This document shows, in pieces, positions 15,868 to 25,010 of a stretch of DNA of 39,976 nt. The notes beneath the pieces were generated by a model, which did not search any database, was not told the origin of the DNA, and saw only the letters and a program-made list of their open reading frames with translations. The stretch covers positions 1 through 39,976 of the forward strand of contig CATMPJ010000006.1 of assembly GCA_950073265.1 (NCBI GenBank), in the 5' to 3' direction. Within the stretch, counting starts at the first letter, position 1. The number at the start of each line of letters is the position of its first letter. The stretch comes from an uncultured bacterium. Its GTDB lineage: Bacteria > Patescibacteriota > Minisyncoccia > Phycocordibacterales > UBA918. The translations under genes and the position numbers were made by a program.

Positions 15868-17742
15868 ATGAACCAGCTTGATGAGCAGAAAAAAGTTGAA
15901 GCATTACGCCAGCGACTATATTCGCGCGGGGAAAAATTTGACGATATTGAAAGGCGCGATATTGGTGATGTAGCAGTAGATGTATCCCGTAATTGGAACC
16001 TGCCTCAGCCTAAGACAGAAGATGTTGCAGACTATCGACACTCAAGACGGTATCGTTGGTTTGTGCTCATCGGCAGCTTTCTTTTTCTATTATTAACGGC
16101 GGTTGCTACCGGTTTCTACATGTTTTCAGGAGGCAACCAAATTTCTAGCGCGAATATTGGTTTCAACATCGAGGCTCCCACTACACTTGGCGGTGGCGAA
16201 CGCTTTGATGCGCAGATTGGCGTTACCAATCAAAACGCTGTGGCGATTGAATCAGTCACTTTAATCGTAACGTACCCAGAAGATTCGCAAACGGTATCAG
16301 AACCGACTGAAAACCTGTACGAAGAGCGAATTTGGATAGATCGACTTGAGCCAGGTGAGTCAAAAAATATTTCACTCAGTGCTGTCGTGTATGGTGAAGA
16401 GGGTGAAGAACGACAACTCCGGGCACAGCTGGAATATCGCATTGTTGACTCTGATAGCATGTTCTACAAGGATGCTGAGCCGCATACTTTTAGAATTACA
16501 AGCTCACCCGTAACCCTGCAGGTTCAATCAGTACGACAAGTATCAGCTGGGCAAGAAGTAGAGGTCGAATTGAAAGTAACCTCAAACACAAATAGCGAAT
16601 ACAACAATCTACTTGTAACTGCTAATTACCCGAGAGGTTTTGCGTATAAAAATGCCGAACCTAGTCCGTCATACAATCAAAACGTCTGGCGAATTGAAAG
16701 CCTGAAACCTGAGGAAACAAAAACCATAAAAGTGCGCGGTACGGTTACCGGTCTGGCCAATGAGGCGTTGCGGCTCAGTGTAAGCGTTGGTCCCTCTGAC
16801 CCGGGTAATCAGTTTATCGCCGGCTCAAGTCTGACTAATTCATATACTGAATTTATAATCGAACGTCCGTTCATAAATGTTTTGATGTCGATAAACGATC
16901 AGCGACAGAGCCCGGTTGTCTTGCAGTCTCAAGAAAGTGCCAAAGTCGATATTGAAGTTACGAACACACTCGATGAATCCGTGTATGACATGGTGGTTGA
17001 GGTGGTGCCAAGTGGTAGTGCAATCTCTGGTGCACGAATTACCAGCGGATCTGGTTTTTATGATTCAAACCGAAATGTGGTTCGGTTTGAACCGAGTACA
17101 GTTAGTGGCTTCTCGCAGTTTTTAGCTGGTGAGACTGAATCTCTTGATCTCACAATTGAACCGCAGACTAACGCCAGCACGGCAACCTTTTCAGTAACCG
17201 TAAACGTATACGGAAGGCGAGTAAACAATCCTGGTGCTCAAGAACAACTATTTGGCACCACTAAAATCGAGGCCCGATATGCCTCCACTATAAGTTTAGG
17301 TAGTGCCGTTCGTCACACGTCGGGTCCGCTTCCTCCAGTGGTGGGGCAAGATACGCAGTACCAAGTCACTTTGACTGCGCGCGCTGGCTCAAATGAGATT
17401 ACCGGGGGAGTACTACGAACTACTCTCCCGCAATACGTGACTTGGCAAAACAGCTATCAAGCAGATGGGGCAGTTGAATACAATCCAGTAACACGAGAGC
17501 TTACTTGGCAAGTGGAAGATATCAGTGGTGGACAGAGTAAAGACTTGCGTTTTGCAGTGTCGCTCTTGCCAAGTTCCAGTCAAGTTGGTACAAAACCTGT
17601 ATTGGTGGGTGGTCAAACCTTCACTGCCAAGGATAGATTTACCAATACTGAATTACAAACATCACAACAAAGCATATCAACCGAAATCGGTAGTGTGGGT
17701 AATTTTGATGAGGGGAGTGGTACGGTACAAGCTAGTCAGTAA
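15868..17742 (+). CDS. Single-TM protein with tandem Ig-like/DUF11-type extracytoplasmic repeats
   Basis: N-terminal cytoplasmic segment, TM RWFVLIGSFLFLLLTAVATGFYMF, then ~4 beta-rich repeats. Confidence 0.6.
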   Translation: MNQLDEQKKVEALRQRLYSRGEKFDDIERRDIGDVAVDVSRNWNLPQPKTEDVADYRHSRRYRWFVLIGSFLFLLLTAVATGFYMFSGGNQISSANIGFNIEAPTTLGGGERFDAQIGVTNQNAVAIESVTLIVTYPEDSQTVSEPTENLYEERIWIDRLEPGESKNISLSAVVYGEEGEERQLRAQLEYRIVDSDSMFYKDAEPHTFRITSSPVTLQVQSVRQVSAGQEVEVELKVTSNTNSEYNNLLVTANYPRGFAYKNAEPSPSYNQNVWRIESLKPEETKTIKVRGTVTGLANEALRLSVSVGPSDPGNQFIAGSSLTNSYTEFIIERPFINVLMSINDQRQSPVVLQSQESAKVDIEVTNTLDESVYDMVVEVVPSGSAISGARITSGSGFYDSNRNVVRFEPSTVSGFSQFLAGETESLDLTIEPQTNASTATFSVTVNVYGRRVNNPGAQEQLFGTTKIEARYASTISLGSAVRHTSGPLPPVVGQDTQYQVTLTARAGSNEITGGVLRTTLPQYVTWQNSYQADGAVEYNPVTRELTWQVEDISGGQSKDLRFAVSLLPSSSQVGTKPVLVGGQTFTAKDRFTNTELQTSQQSISTEIGSVGNFDEGSGTVQASQ

Positions 17743-17747
17743 AATAT

Positions 17748-19064
17748 ATGTCAGAAAAAGATAATAAGATGGAGAAAATAGTTTCGCTCTGTAAGCGACG
17801 CGGCTTTGTATTTCAGGGGAGTGAAATTTACGGTGGACTAAAAGGTACCTGGGACTTAGGGCCGCTTGGGGTGGCTCTGAATAACAATATCAAGCGCGAA
17901 TGGTGGAACATGTTTGTTGAGCAGCGTGAAGACATGTACGGACTCGACGCAGCTATTTTGATGAACGAAAAAGTTTGGGAAGCGAGTGGTCACACTGGCG
18001 CCGGTTTTTCTGATCCAGTCGTGGAGTGTAAAAAGGAAGGTCACCGCTTCAGAGCTGATCACCTTGAAAACTTAGATTCTTGTCCAACATGTGGAAGTAT
18101 CTTTGGCGAAGTAAAAAACTTCAACTTGATGTTTGAAACGCAGGTTGGGCCGGAGGGCGATGTGAAATCCTATCTGCGTCCTGAAACCGCCCAAGGTATT
18201 TTCGTAAACTTCAAAAATATAGTCGACTCGATGTCGCCGAAACTACCCTTTGGTATCGCCCAGATTGGTAAGGCGTTTCGCAACGAGATTGCTCCACGAG
18301 AATTTCTTTTTCGTGTGCGTGAGTTTGAGCAAATGGAAATTGAGTATTTTGTAAGCGAAGCTGAGTGGAAAGAAGAGTTTGAAAAACTTCGCCTTGAGAT
18401 TCAAAAATGGCACGCCCATCTTGGCTTGTCTGAGGAAAATATTCGTGAATACGAAGTACCAGAAAATGACCTAGCTCACTACAGCAAGCGCACGATTGAT
18501 TTTGAGTACAACTATCCAGGCAAAGGCTTCGATGAGTTGGCAGGTTTTGCATACCGAACCGACCACGATCTTAAAAGTCACGAGGAAGCAAGTGGTGTAA
18601 AAATGCGTTATACACCGGCTGAGGGAGCACCATTTATTCCGCACGTGCTCGAACCATCTTTTGGGCTTGGTCGTGTGATGACTGCCGTGTTAGTAGAAGC
18701 GTATACGGAAGATGAAATGAACGGGGAAGTGCGTTCGTATCTAAAATTACCCGCACACCTCGCTCCATATCGAGTAGCAGTATCACCCCTGCTTAAGAAC
18801 AAACCACAGCTGGTAGAGAAGGCGCGTGAGGTGTTTGGGATGTTGAAAAAAGAATTTGGGAATGTCGCGTGGGACGACAACGGGAATGTAGGCAAGCGCT
18901 ATCGCCGACAAGATGAGATCGGTACACCATATTGCGTGGTCATCGATTTTGATACCTTGGGTGAGGAGCAGGCTGAACTAAAAGATACGGTAACAGTTCG
19001 TCATCGCGACACTGGCGAGCAGGAGCGAATCGCTATTGCAGAACTAAAAGAATACATAAAATAA
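17748..19064 (+). CDS. glyS: Glycine--tRNA ligase (single-chain alpha2 type)
   Basis: CKRRGFVFQGSEIYGGLKGTWDLGPLGVALNNNIKREWW ... RPETAQGIFVNFKN ... FRNEIAPREFLFRVREFEQMEIEYF. Confidence 0.97.
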   Translation: MSEKDNKMEKIVSLCKRRGFVFQGSEIYGGLKGTWDLGPLGVALNNNIKREWWNMFVEQREDMYGLDAAILMNEKVWEASGHTGAGFSDPVVECKKEGHRFRADHLENLDSCPTCGSIFGEVKNFNLMFETQVGPEGDVKSYLRPETAQGIFVNFKNIVDSMSPKLPFGIAQIGKAFRNEIAPREFLFRVREFEQMEIEYFVSEAEWKEEFEKLRLEIQKWHAHLGLSEENIREYEVPENDLAHYSKRTIDFEYNYPGKGFDELAGFAYRTDHDLKSHEEASGVKMRYTPAEGAPFIPHVLEPSFGLGRVMTAVLVEAYTEDEMNGEVRSYLKLPAHLAPYRVAVSPLLKNKPQLVEKAREVFGMLKKEFGNVAWDDNGNVGKRYRRQDEIGTPYCVVIDFDTLGEEQAELKDTVTVRHRDTGEQERIAIAELKEYIK

Positions 19065-19070
19065 AAATAT

Positions 19071-19098
19071 CCCCCGCCAGTTTCCCGGCGGGGGTTTT
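19071..19098. terminator. Bidirectional terminator hairpin
   Basis: CCCCCGCCagtttcccGGCGGGGGTTTTG; T-rich on both sides. Confidence 0.8.
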
Positions 19099-19119
19099 GT
19101 GACATCGCACTTGCCTGTG

Positions 19120-19287
19120 CTATCGGCCGTCGCGCGCGTCGTTCGCGGAAACGCAATCGGAATATTGCTGTCTCGCAAGGTTCGGATCGCAGGATTGCTC
19201 GCTTGTCTTCGAGAAGGCAAGAATGGCAGTAGCTGCAATGAGTGCCGCAACCGCTATCCACGGGGCGACGGATTTAATGATCTTCAT
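19120..19287 (-). CDS. Small exported or membrane protein
   Basis: MKIIKSVAPWIAVAALIAATAILAFSKTSEQSCDPNLARQQYSDCVSANDARDGR; GGGAGA upstream of start. Confidence 0.5.
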   Translation of the reverse strand: MKIIKSVAPWIAVAALIAATAILAFSKTSEQSCDPNLARQQYSDCVSANDARDGR

Positions 19288-19314
19288 GTATAGTCTCCCG
19301 AAAGTCGAACTATA

Positions 19315-19337
19315 AATATAGTATGACATACTATATT
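19315..19337. promoter_or_regulatory. Palindromic operator overlapping minus-strand promoter
   Basis: AATATAGTATG-A-CATACTATATT (11-bp arms); minus-strand TTGACT just upstream. Confidence 0.5.
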
Positions 19338-19393
19338 CGAATAGTCAATGTATAGTTTTTATGACGATTTTCATTCTCTTAATTTAAAAAATT

Positions 19394-19414
19394 CCCGCCA
19401 GTTTCCCGGCGGGG
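19394..19414. repeat. Second copy of the 21-nt hairpin CCCGCCAGTTTCCCGGCGGGG
   Basis: Identical to 19073-19093; on the minus strand followed by AATTTTTTAAATT. Confidence 0.7.
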
Positions 19415-19627
19415 TATATTGAGATTGCCTTTCTAATATCTAGAAAGGCAGCGGAAGAGTTGTGAAGGTTCCGAGCAACAGATAGCCCAAAACCAGCATT
19501 CCGCTTCACATAACAAATCGATGTCCTTTCATCACATTTCTCCCTGAGATTGTACCTAAAGATACTGACGCCCACTCAAGACTTTTCTTACCAACTTGGC
19601 CTTTAATATGCTACATTTAAGCAATAT

Positions 19628-21055
19628 ATGACTGAAAAGAAGGCTAAATACATAACCACCACCCTGCCGTATGTGAACGACGAGCCCCATATTGGCCATG
19701 CTCTTGAATTTATACAGGCTGATACATTGGCGCGCTATTGGCGTTTGATGGGTCATGAGGTTTTTTTCAATACAGGCACTGACGAACACGGCCAGAAAAT
19801 TGCTCAAAAAGCTGACGCGGAAGGAACTGATCGACAGGCCTACGTAGATTTTTTTGCGGAACGCTTCAAGACGCTGAAAGATACACTCAGTCTTTCAAAC
19901 GACGCATTCATCCGTACATCTAGCGATGCTCACAAAAAAGCCGCACAGGAGTTGTGGAAACGCTGCGATGCAAAAGGGGATATTTATAAAAAGTCATACA
20001 CCGGTTGGTACTGTGTTGGCTGTGAGCTTTTTTACACCGAGAAAGAGCTAGATGAAAACAAATGTTGCCTCATACATAAAAAGCCAGCCGAACAGGTAGA
20101 AGAAGAAAACTATTTTTTCAAACTATCTAAATATGCCGATGCGCTCGTAGAGTATTACCGTAAAGAAAATTCTATCGTGCCTGAGTGGCAGCAGCGGTGG
20201 GCGATTGATTTCGTGCAGGGTGGTCTAGAGGACCTCAGTATTTCAAGACAAAAGAGCCGAATGGACTGGGGTGTGCCAGTGCCGGGTGATGATGAGCATG
20301 TCATGTATGTCTGGTTTGATGCACTCACTAACTACATCTCCACGCTTGGTTGGCCAAACGAAGGAGGAAACTTTGAAAAATTCTGGGCAGAAGGAGAGAC
20401 GCTACAGCTAGGTGGAAAAGATCAGGTTCGTTTCCAGTCAATTATCTGGCAAGCCATGCTTATGTCTGCGAACATAAAGCCAACCGATAGTGTGTATTAT
20501 CATGGTTTCATTAATAGCGGTGGTCAAAAGATGAGCAAAAGTCTAGGTAACGTTATTTCTCCGTACGCACTGGTTGAAAAATACGGTACTGAAGCGACTC
20601 GCTACATCTTGTTGCGCCATGTACATCCGTTTGATGATTCTGACCTCACGTGGGAAAAGATGGATGAGTGGTACACTGCAAACTTGGTGAATGGACTGGG
20701 TAACGTAACGGCTCGAATTATGAAAATGTCGGAAACGCATTTGGAGCCAGAAGATTTTCCTCTCCTTGATCCGGCAACCCTTGATGTGCCAGACATGATT
20801 TCATTTCAGCCAGCGATGGATCATGTTTGGTCACTCATTCAACGACTCGATGAGCGCATAACACAAACTGAACCATTCAAGCTTATCAAGACTGATGAAG
20901 CGGCGGCGAAACTGATTATTGGTGAGTTGCGCCTGGAACTACTACATATTGGTCGACTGTTGCTACCAAGCATGCCGGAGACAAGTGCTATCATTCGCGC
21001 CGCGGTGCGTGCCAATAAAAAGCCTGAAAATTTATTTAGTCGGCTGGAAAAATAA
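19628..21055 (+). CDS. metG: Methionine--tRNA ligase
   Basis: TTTLPYVNDEPHIGHALEFIQADTLARYWRLMGHEVFFNTGTDEHGQKI ... KMSKSLGN. Confidence 0.97.
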   Translation: MTEKKAKYITTTLPYVNDEPHIGHALEFIQADTLARYWRLMGHEVFFNTGTDEHGQKIAQKADAEGTDRQAYVDFFAERFKTLKDTLSLSNDAFIRTSSDAHKKAAQELWKRCDAKGDIYKKSYTGWYCVGCELFYTEKELDENKCCLIHKKPAEQVEEENYFFKLSKYADALVEYYRKENSIVPEWQQRWAIDFVQGGLEDLSISRQKSRMDWGVPVPGDDEHVMYVWFDALTNYISTLGWPNEGGNFEKFWAEGETLQLGGKDQVRFQSIIWQAMLMSANIKPTDSVYYHGFINSGGQKMSKSLGNVISPYALVEKYGTEATRYILLRHVHPFDDSDLTWEKMDEWYTANLVNGLGNVTARIMKMSETHLEPEDFPLLDPATLDVPDMISFQPAMDHVWSLIQRLDERITQTEPFKLIKTDEAAAKLIIGELRLELLHIGRLLLPSMPETSAIIRAAVRANKKPENLFSRLEK

Positions 21056-21056
21056 C

Positions 21057-21449
21057 ATGACCTCTTTTGCTGAAATTTTAGATTTGGCCCGGAAAAACAT
21101 AGCGATAAATCCAATTTTTTCAGGTCTTAATAATGAAGAGTCAGTGGAGCGGTACATCAGTGAGCTCGAATCAGAACTTAAAGAGGTTCGTGATGAGTTG
21201 CGCCCCAGTAATGCAGTGTATCTTACTGATGAATTGTCTGATGTGATTTGGGATTACACCGTACTACTGGCCTTGTTAGAAAAACAGCAATTAATCACCA
21301 GTGTTGAAGAGGTCTTTAAACATAGTATGCACAAATACCAAGAGAGATCTTTAGCTTTTACTGCAGAAAATAACGAGCTATGGGACAGTATTAAAAGTAA
21401 ACAGAAGACTCGATTGACTCAGAGGCATCAGGAAAAATATGGAAATTAA
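21057..21449 (+). CDS. MazG-like NTP pyrophosphohydrolase
   Basis: SELESELKEVRDELRP...LTDELSDVIWDYTVLLALLEKQ; ATG at 21057 follows metG stop. Confidence 0.65.
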   Translation: MTSFAEILDLARKNIAINPIFSGLNNEESVERYISELESELKEVRDELRPSNAVYLTDELSDVIWDYTVLLALLEKQQLITSVEEVFKHSMHKYQERSLAFTAENNELWDSIKSKQKTRLTQRHQEKYGN

Positions 21450-22290
21450 GTATATAGATACCCATGCTCATCTAAACCTCGCTGCATTTACCGAAGACAT
21501 CATCGCGGTAACTACTACCTGTAGGGAGCGAAGTGTGACAGTTTTTAATGTCGGCACTAAGGAGAGCACAAGCAAAAAAGCAGTTGAGTTAGCGCAAGAG
21601 TATGATAATTGCTACGCTATTATTGGACTACATCCAATTCAGACGGTACCTGGTTTCCACGATGAGGAAGAGACCGGAGAGGGTAATAAACCATTTCAAA
21701 GTAAAGGCGAGGAGTTTAATCCAGAGTTCTATGAGTCTCTGGTCACACAGAAAAAGGTGATTGGTGTCGGTGAATGTGGTTTTGACTACTGGCACTGTCC
21801 GCCGGAAACGTACGAAACACAAGAGCGAAATTTCATTGCGCAAATTGAATTCGCCAACAAACATAATTTGCCGCTAATGATTCATACTCGCGGACCCAAG
21901 CCAGGCGAGGAAAGCCCAACGGGCCGTAGCGTGTATCTCGATGTGTATGATGTGTTACAGCAATACGCAAAAGTACCTTTTAATGTGCATTTTTATGCTG
22001 GCACAGTGGCTGAAGCCGAGAAGTTTTTTGAACTAGGCGGCACCATCTCTTTCACTGGTGTCATTACTTTTGCTAAAGAGTATGCTGAGGTGGTACGGGC
22101 GGTGCCATTAGAAAAAATCCATGGGGAAACTGACTGTCCCTATGTCGCACCGGTACCGCACCGTGGCAAGCGAGCAGAACCATGGATGGTACAGGAAGTG
22201 TATAAGAAAATTGCCGAGATACGTGACGAGGATGAAGAGTTCGTTCGCCAGCAGCTACTTACAAACGCGCGAGCTTTTTATCCTCTCTAG
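21439..22290 (+). CDS. tatD: TatD-family hydrolase
   Basis: YIDTHAHLNLAAF ... VIGVGECGFDYW ... LPLMIHTRG ... IHGETDCPYVAP. Confidence 0.93.
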   Translation: MEIKYIDTHAHLNLAAFTEDIIAVTTTCRERSVTVFNVGTKESTSKKAVELAQEYDNCYAIIGLHPIQTVPGFHDEEETGEGNKPFQSKGEEFNPEFYESLVTQKKVIGVGECGFDYWHCPPETYETQERNFIAQIEFANKHNLPLMIHTRGPKPGEESPTGRSVYLDVYDVLQQYAKVPFNVHFYAGTVAEAEKFFELGGTISFTGVITFAKEYAEVVRAVPLEKIHGETDCPYVAPVPHRGKRAEPWMVQEVYKKIAEIRDEDEEFVRQQLLTNARAFYPL

Positions 22291-22291
22291 T

Positions 22292-22440
22292 AAAAAGCCG
22301 TTGCCACTTGAATGTGTAGCAACGGATTCTGAGGTGGCCGCCTCTCCAAGGCAACAGGGGGCGAAGAGCCTAGAGAGGCGGCCGGGGGTGTCGGCCGCAT
22401 TTTAGCGGGAGGGGTGTCTGCGACCGACAAGAACAATACA
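22292..22440 (-). ncRNA. Candidate independently transcribed C-rich structured sRNA
   Basis: Minus-strand TTGACG-16 nt-TACGAT promoter, three hairpins, terminator CCGTTGC...GCAACGG-CTTTTT. Confidence 0.45.
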
Positions 22441-22475
22441 CTTACTATCGTACGTATATATTAACCCTCGTCAAG

Positions 22476-23405
22476 TTAGTCAAAGATGTTTACCAAGTAG
22501 CCATCGATTTTTCGTTGCTCCCAATCGTAAAAAGTAGCGCCGTCTTTCTTTAGGTCGCGAGCCAATTTTTCACCGACGAAACGCCAGTGCCACGGTTCGT
22601 ATTCGTAGTACGAATTGCCTTGTGGGTAAGAGAGAGTGAAGCCGTATTTATGCGCGTTTTCTTGCAGCCAGGTAAATGCTGGCGTGTTACCAAACCCATC
22701 GAGACCACCACCGAGCCCATTAGTCGTAAAGTCGATCGTTGTGCCAAGTTGGTGTTCAGAGTAGCCTTGATCAGCAGAAAAGGCATTGGCACCCGAACCG
22801 TAGGTAATGAGGTATTGTCCTTTCAAGGTGGCTTGATCGTAGTAGGAACGATAGGCAGACACAACCCACAAATTTATACCGTCCTCCTTAGCAGCTTTGA
22901 CCATCTGCGTAAAAGAGGGAACAACCTTGCTGTGCAGCTTGAGTGTCTTAGTCTCCGTGTACTTCCATTCATTATCAATTTCTCGTAATGATTCAGGAAT
23001 GTAATGTTCATTTAAAAAATAGACTTTTGAATACTTTTGCAGTAGCTCCTTATCGGTTTTTGACAGTTTGTCGAGCACACCTACTGTTTTGCCCAGATCT
23101 TTTAATTGATCTTCGAACTCTTCATTCTTATTGCGTTCATCCTTGTAATCGTCCTCTAAATCCTCAAAATTCTCACCCAGCTCAGACAGACGGGTTTCCA
23201 TGGCTACTATGGTGCTACTTGCTTGATTTAGCTCTTCTAGTAGGGTGGTCTTCTCTGACTGCAGATTCGACTCTGTCTCTGACAAAGAGGCGATTTGCTG
23301 TTTTTGTGCAAACACATAGAAGCTTGCGCCAACCAGAGCGGCCATCAGTACCGCAATGATAATTCGTTCAATGGCAATTACATTAAGCAGATTTGCTTTA
23401 CTCAT
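22476..23405 (-). CDS. VanY-type D-alanyl-D-alanine carboxypeptidase, membrane anchored with coiled coil
   Basis: VVSAYRSYYDQATL ... GYSEHQLGTTIDFT ... WLQENAHKYGFTLSYP ... YEYEPWHWRFVG; N-terminal TM. Confidence 0.9.
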   Translation of the reverse strand: MSKANLLNVIAIERIIIAVLMAALVGASFYVFAQKQQIASLSETESNLQSEKTTLLEELNQASSTIVAMETRLSELGENFEDLEDDYKDERNKNEEFEDQLKDLGKTVGVLDKLSKTDKELLQKYSKVYFLNEHYIPESLREIDNEWKYTETKTLKLHSKVVPSFTQMVKAAKEDGINLWVVSAYRSYYDQATLKGQYLITYGSGANAFSADQGYSEHQLGTTIDFTTNGLGGGLDGFGNTPAFTWLQENAHKYGFTLSYPQGNSYYEYEPWHWRFVGEKLARDLKKDGATFYDWEQRKIDGYLVNIFD

Positions 23406-23492
23406 GAGGGTAATTGTAGCATGTCGTTTTTTCTTGAATAGGTAGGGCATCTATGGTACTCTTTCGCCGCATTATTAGTAAGTTCTTAATAT

Positions 23493-24014
23493 ATGAATAC
23501 AGAACAAATGCCAGCAGCTGAAGCGCAGGCCGAGGGTAACACCTACGAACTCGCTTTCCACGTACTTCCAACAGTTGCTGAAGGGGAAGTTGCTAGTGTG
23601 GTTGATACAATCAAATCACACATCACTACTGCCGGCGGTACCATCACCGGTGAAGAAGCGCCAGCTCGTTTTGAGCTTGCGTACGAAATTGTTAAGCACC
23701 TTGAAGGTCGTAATCGGAAGTTTACCAGCGCATGCTTTGGCTGGATCCGCTTTACTATGACCGGAGAAGCGGTTGAAGAACTCAGCGCAGAAATCGAAGG
23801 TATGAAAGAAATCCTTCGTTCACTCGTGATTAAGCTCACCAAAGTTGAGGAAGCAAACCCTTTCATGTTCCATGAATCAATCTCGCAACAAAAAGTCGAA
23901 ACCGTAGAAATCGACGAAGCAGATGATTCTGACGATGAAGACGAATCGGATGATGACAGTGAAGAAACTGCAGCAGACGCTGAAGACGCTGTCGATGGTG
24001 AAGACGAGGATTAA
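23493..24014 (+). CDS. rpsF: 30S ribosomal protein S6 with acidic C-terminal tail
   Basis: YELAFHVLPTVAEGEVASVVDTIKSHIT ... ARFELAYEIVKHLEGRNRKFTSACFGWIRFTMTGEAVEELS; followed by ssb and rpsR. Confidence 0.85.
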   Translation: MNTEQMPAAEAQAEGNTYELAFHVLPTVAEGEVASVVDTIKSHITTAGGTITGEEAPARFELAYEIVKHLEGRNRKFTSACFGWIRFTMTGEAVEELSAEIEGMKEILRSLVIKLTKVEEANPFMFHESISQQKVETVEIDEADDSDDEDESDDDSEETAADAEDAVDGEDED

Positions 24015-24059
24015 GCAGTATAATAGCTAGACTTATTCTCTAATTCAGAAATACCTTCT

Positions 24060-24500
24060 ATGTACTTAAACAAAGCCATGATTTACGGGAATCTAACCCG
24101 AGATCCAGAAAAACGAGCCTTACCAAATGGTAACTCAGTCTGTTCGTTTTCGGTTGCTACTAATCGTACGTACAACGATAAAGACGGCAAGAAACAAGAA
24201 CAGACGGACTATCATAATGTGGTAGCGTTCGGAAAATTGGCAGATATTATGGGGCAGTACCTCCAAAAAGGTCGTCCGGTATACATTGAAGGACGTCTCA
24301 CTACTCGTTCTTGGGAAAAGGATGGCCAAAAGCAGTATCGTACAGAAATAGTGGCTGATAACTTCCAATTCGGCGCATCAGCAGCCGGTGCAGGTGTCTC
24401 CGCAGGAGGTGGAAACACTGGTCCAGCAGATGACGATAAGGCGCCAGCGATGCCTGATTATCCGGAAGAGGATATTAATCCAGAGGACATCCCTTTCTAA
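24060..24500 (+). CDS. ssb: Single-stranded DNA-binding protein
   Basis: LNKAMIYGNLTRDPEKRALPNGNSVCSFSVATNRTY...; C-terminal EEDINPEDIPF. Confidence 0.97.
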   Translation: MYLNKAMIYGNLTRDPEKRALPNGNSVCSFSVATNRTYNDKDGKKQEQTDYHNVVAFGKLADIMGQYLQKGRPVYIEGRLTTRSWEKDGQKQYRTEIVADNFQFGASAAGAGVSAGGGNTGPADDDKAPAMPDYPEEDINPEDIPF

Positions 24501-24679
24501 ACGTTGAATATATACAATCTGCTTTGTTGCAGTTCGGTAAAATAGTTTTCACTGGACGTCAGTCCCGTTCAAACTATTTTCCTCCTGCGCCTCGCACCTT
24601 GTATATCTCAACGCTTAGAAAATTGAACACAAAGCTTGTGTAAAATAGAAAGAAATTTTATCAACATAATAAAAACATC

Positions 24680-24880
24680 ATGACTGAAACTACTCAAAAG
24701 TCTACCGTCAACAACCACATTGACTACAAAGACATCACTCGCTTGCAAGCACACGTGAATCCACACGCTCGTATGATGAACCGACGTCGTACTCGCATGA
24801 CTGCAAAAGGGCAGCGGAACTTTGCCAAAGCAGTAAAGCGAGCGCGCTTTATGGCTCTGATGCCATACATCAAGCACTAA
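24680..24880 (+). CDS. rpsR: 30S ribosomal protein S18
   Basis: IDYKDITRLQAHVNPHARMMNRRRTRMTAKGQRNFAKAVKRARFMALMPYIKH. Confidence 0.93.
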   Translation: MTETTQKSTVNNHIDYKDITRLQAHVNPHARMMNRRRTRMTAKGQRNFAKAVKRARFMALMPYIKH

Positions 24881-24901
24881 TTTTCGATGCTCCGCTAAAT
24901 G

Positions 24902-24944
24902 AGCAGCAAAAGACCGGTCGCACAGCGACCGGTCTTTTGCTGCT
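24902..24944. terminator. Intrinsic terminator after rpsR (20-bp perfect arms)
   Basis: AGCAGCAAAAGACCGGTCGC-aca-GCGACCGGTCTTTTGCTGCT. Confidence 0.85.
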
Positions 24945-25010
24945 ATGTACTCCACGTTTCTTGCAAAAATAAAAAAGTTGTTGTATGGTAAAAATTGGAA
25001 GGAGAACCTT

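Noticed and set aside
22298-22400. 4.5S SRP RNA or RNase P RNA as identity of the structured RNA after tatD
   Set aside because: No SRP GGAA/GGAGCA-type core or GAGGAAAGUCC motif; left as unidentified sRNA candidate.
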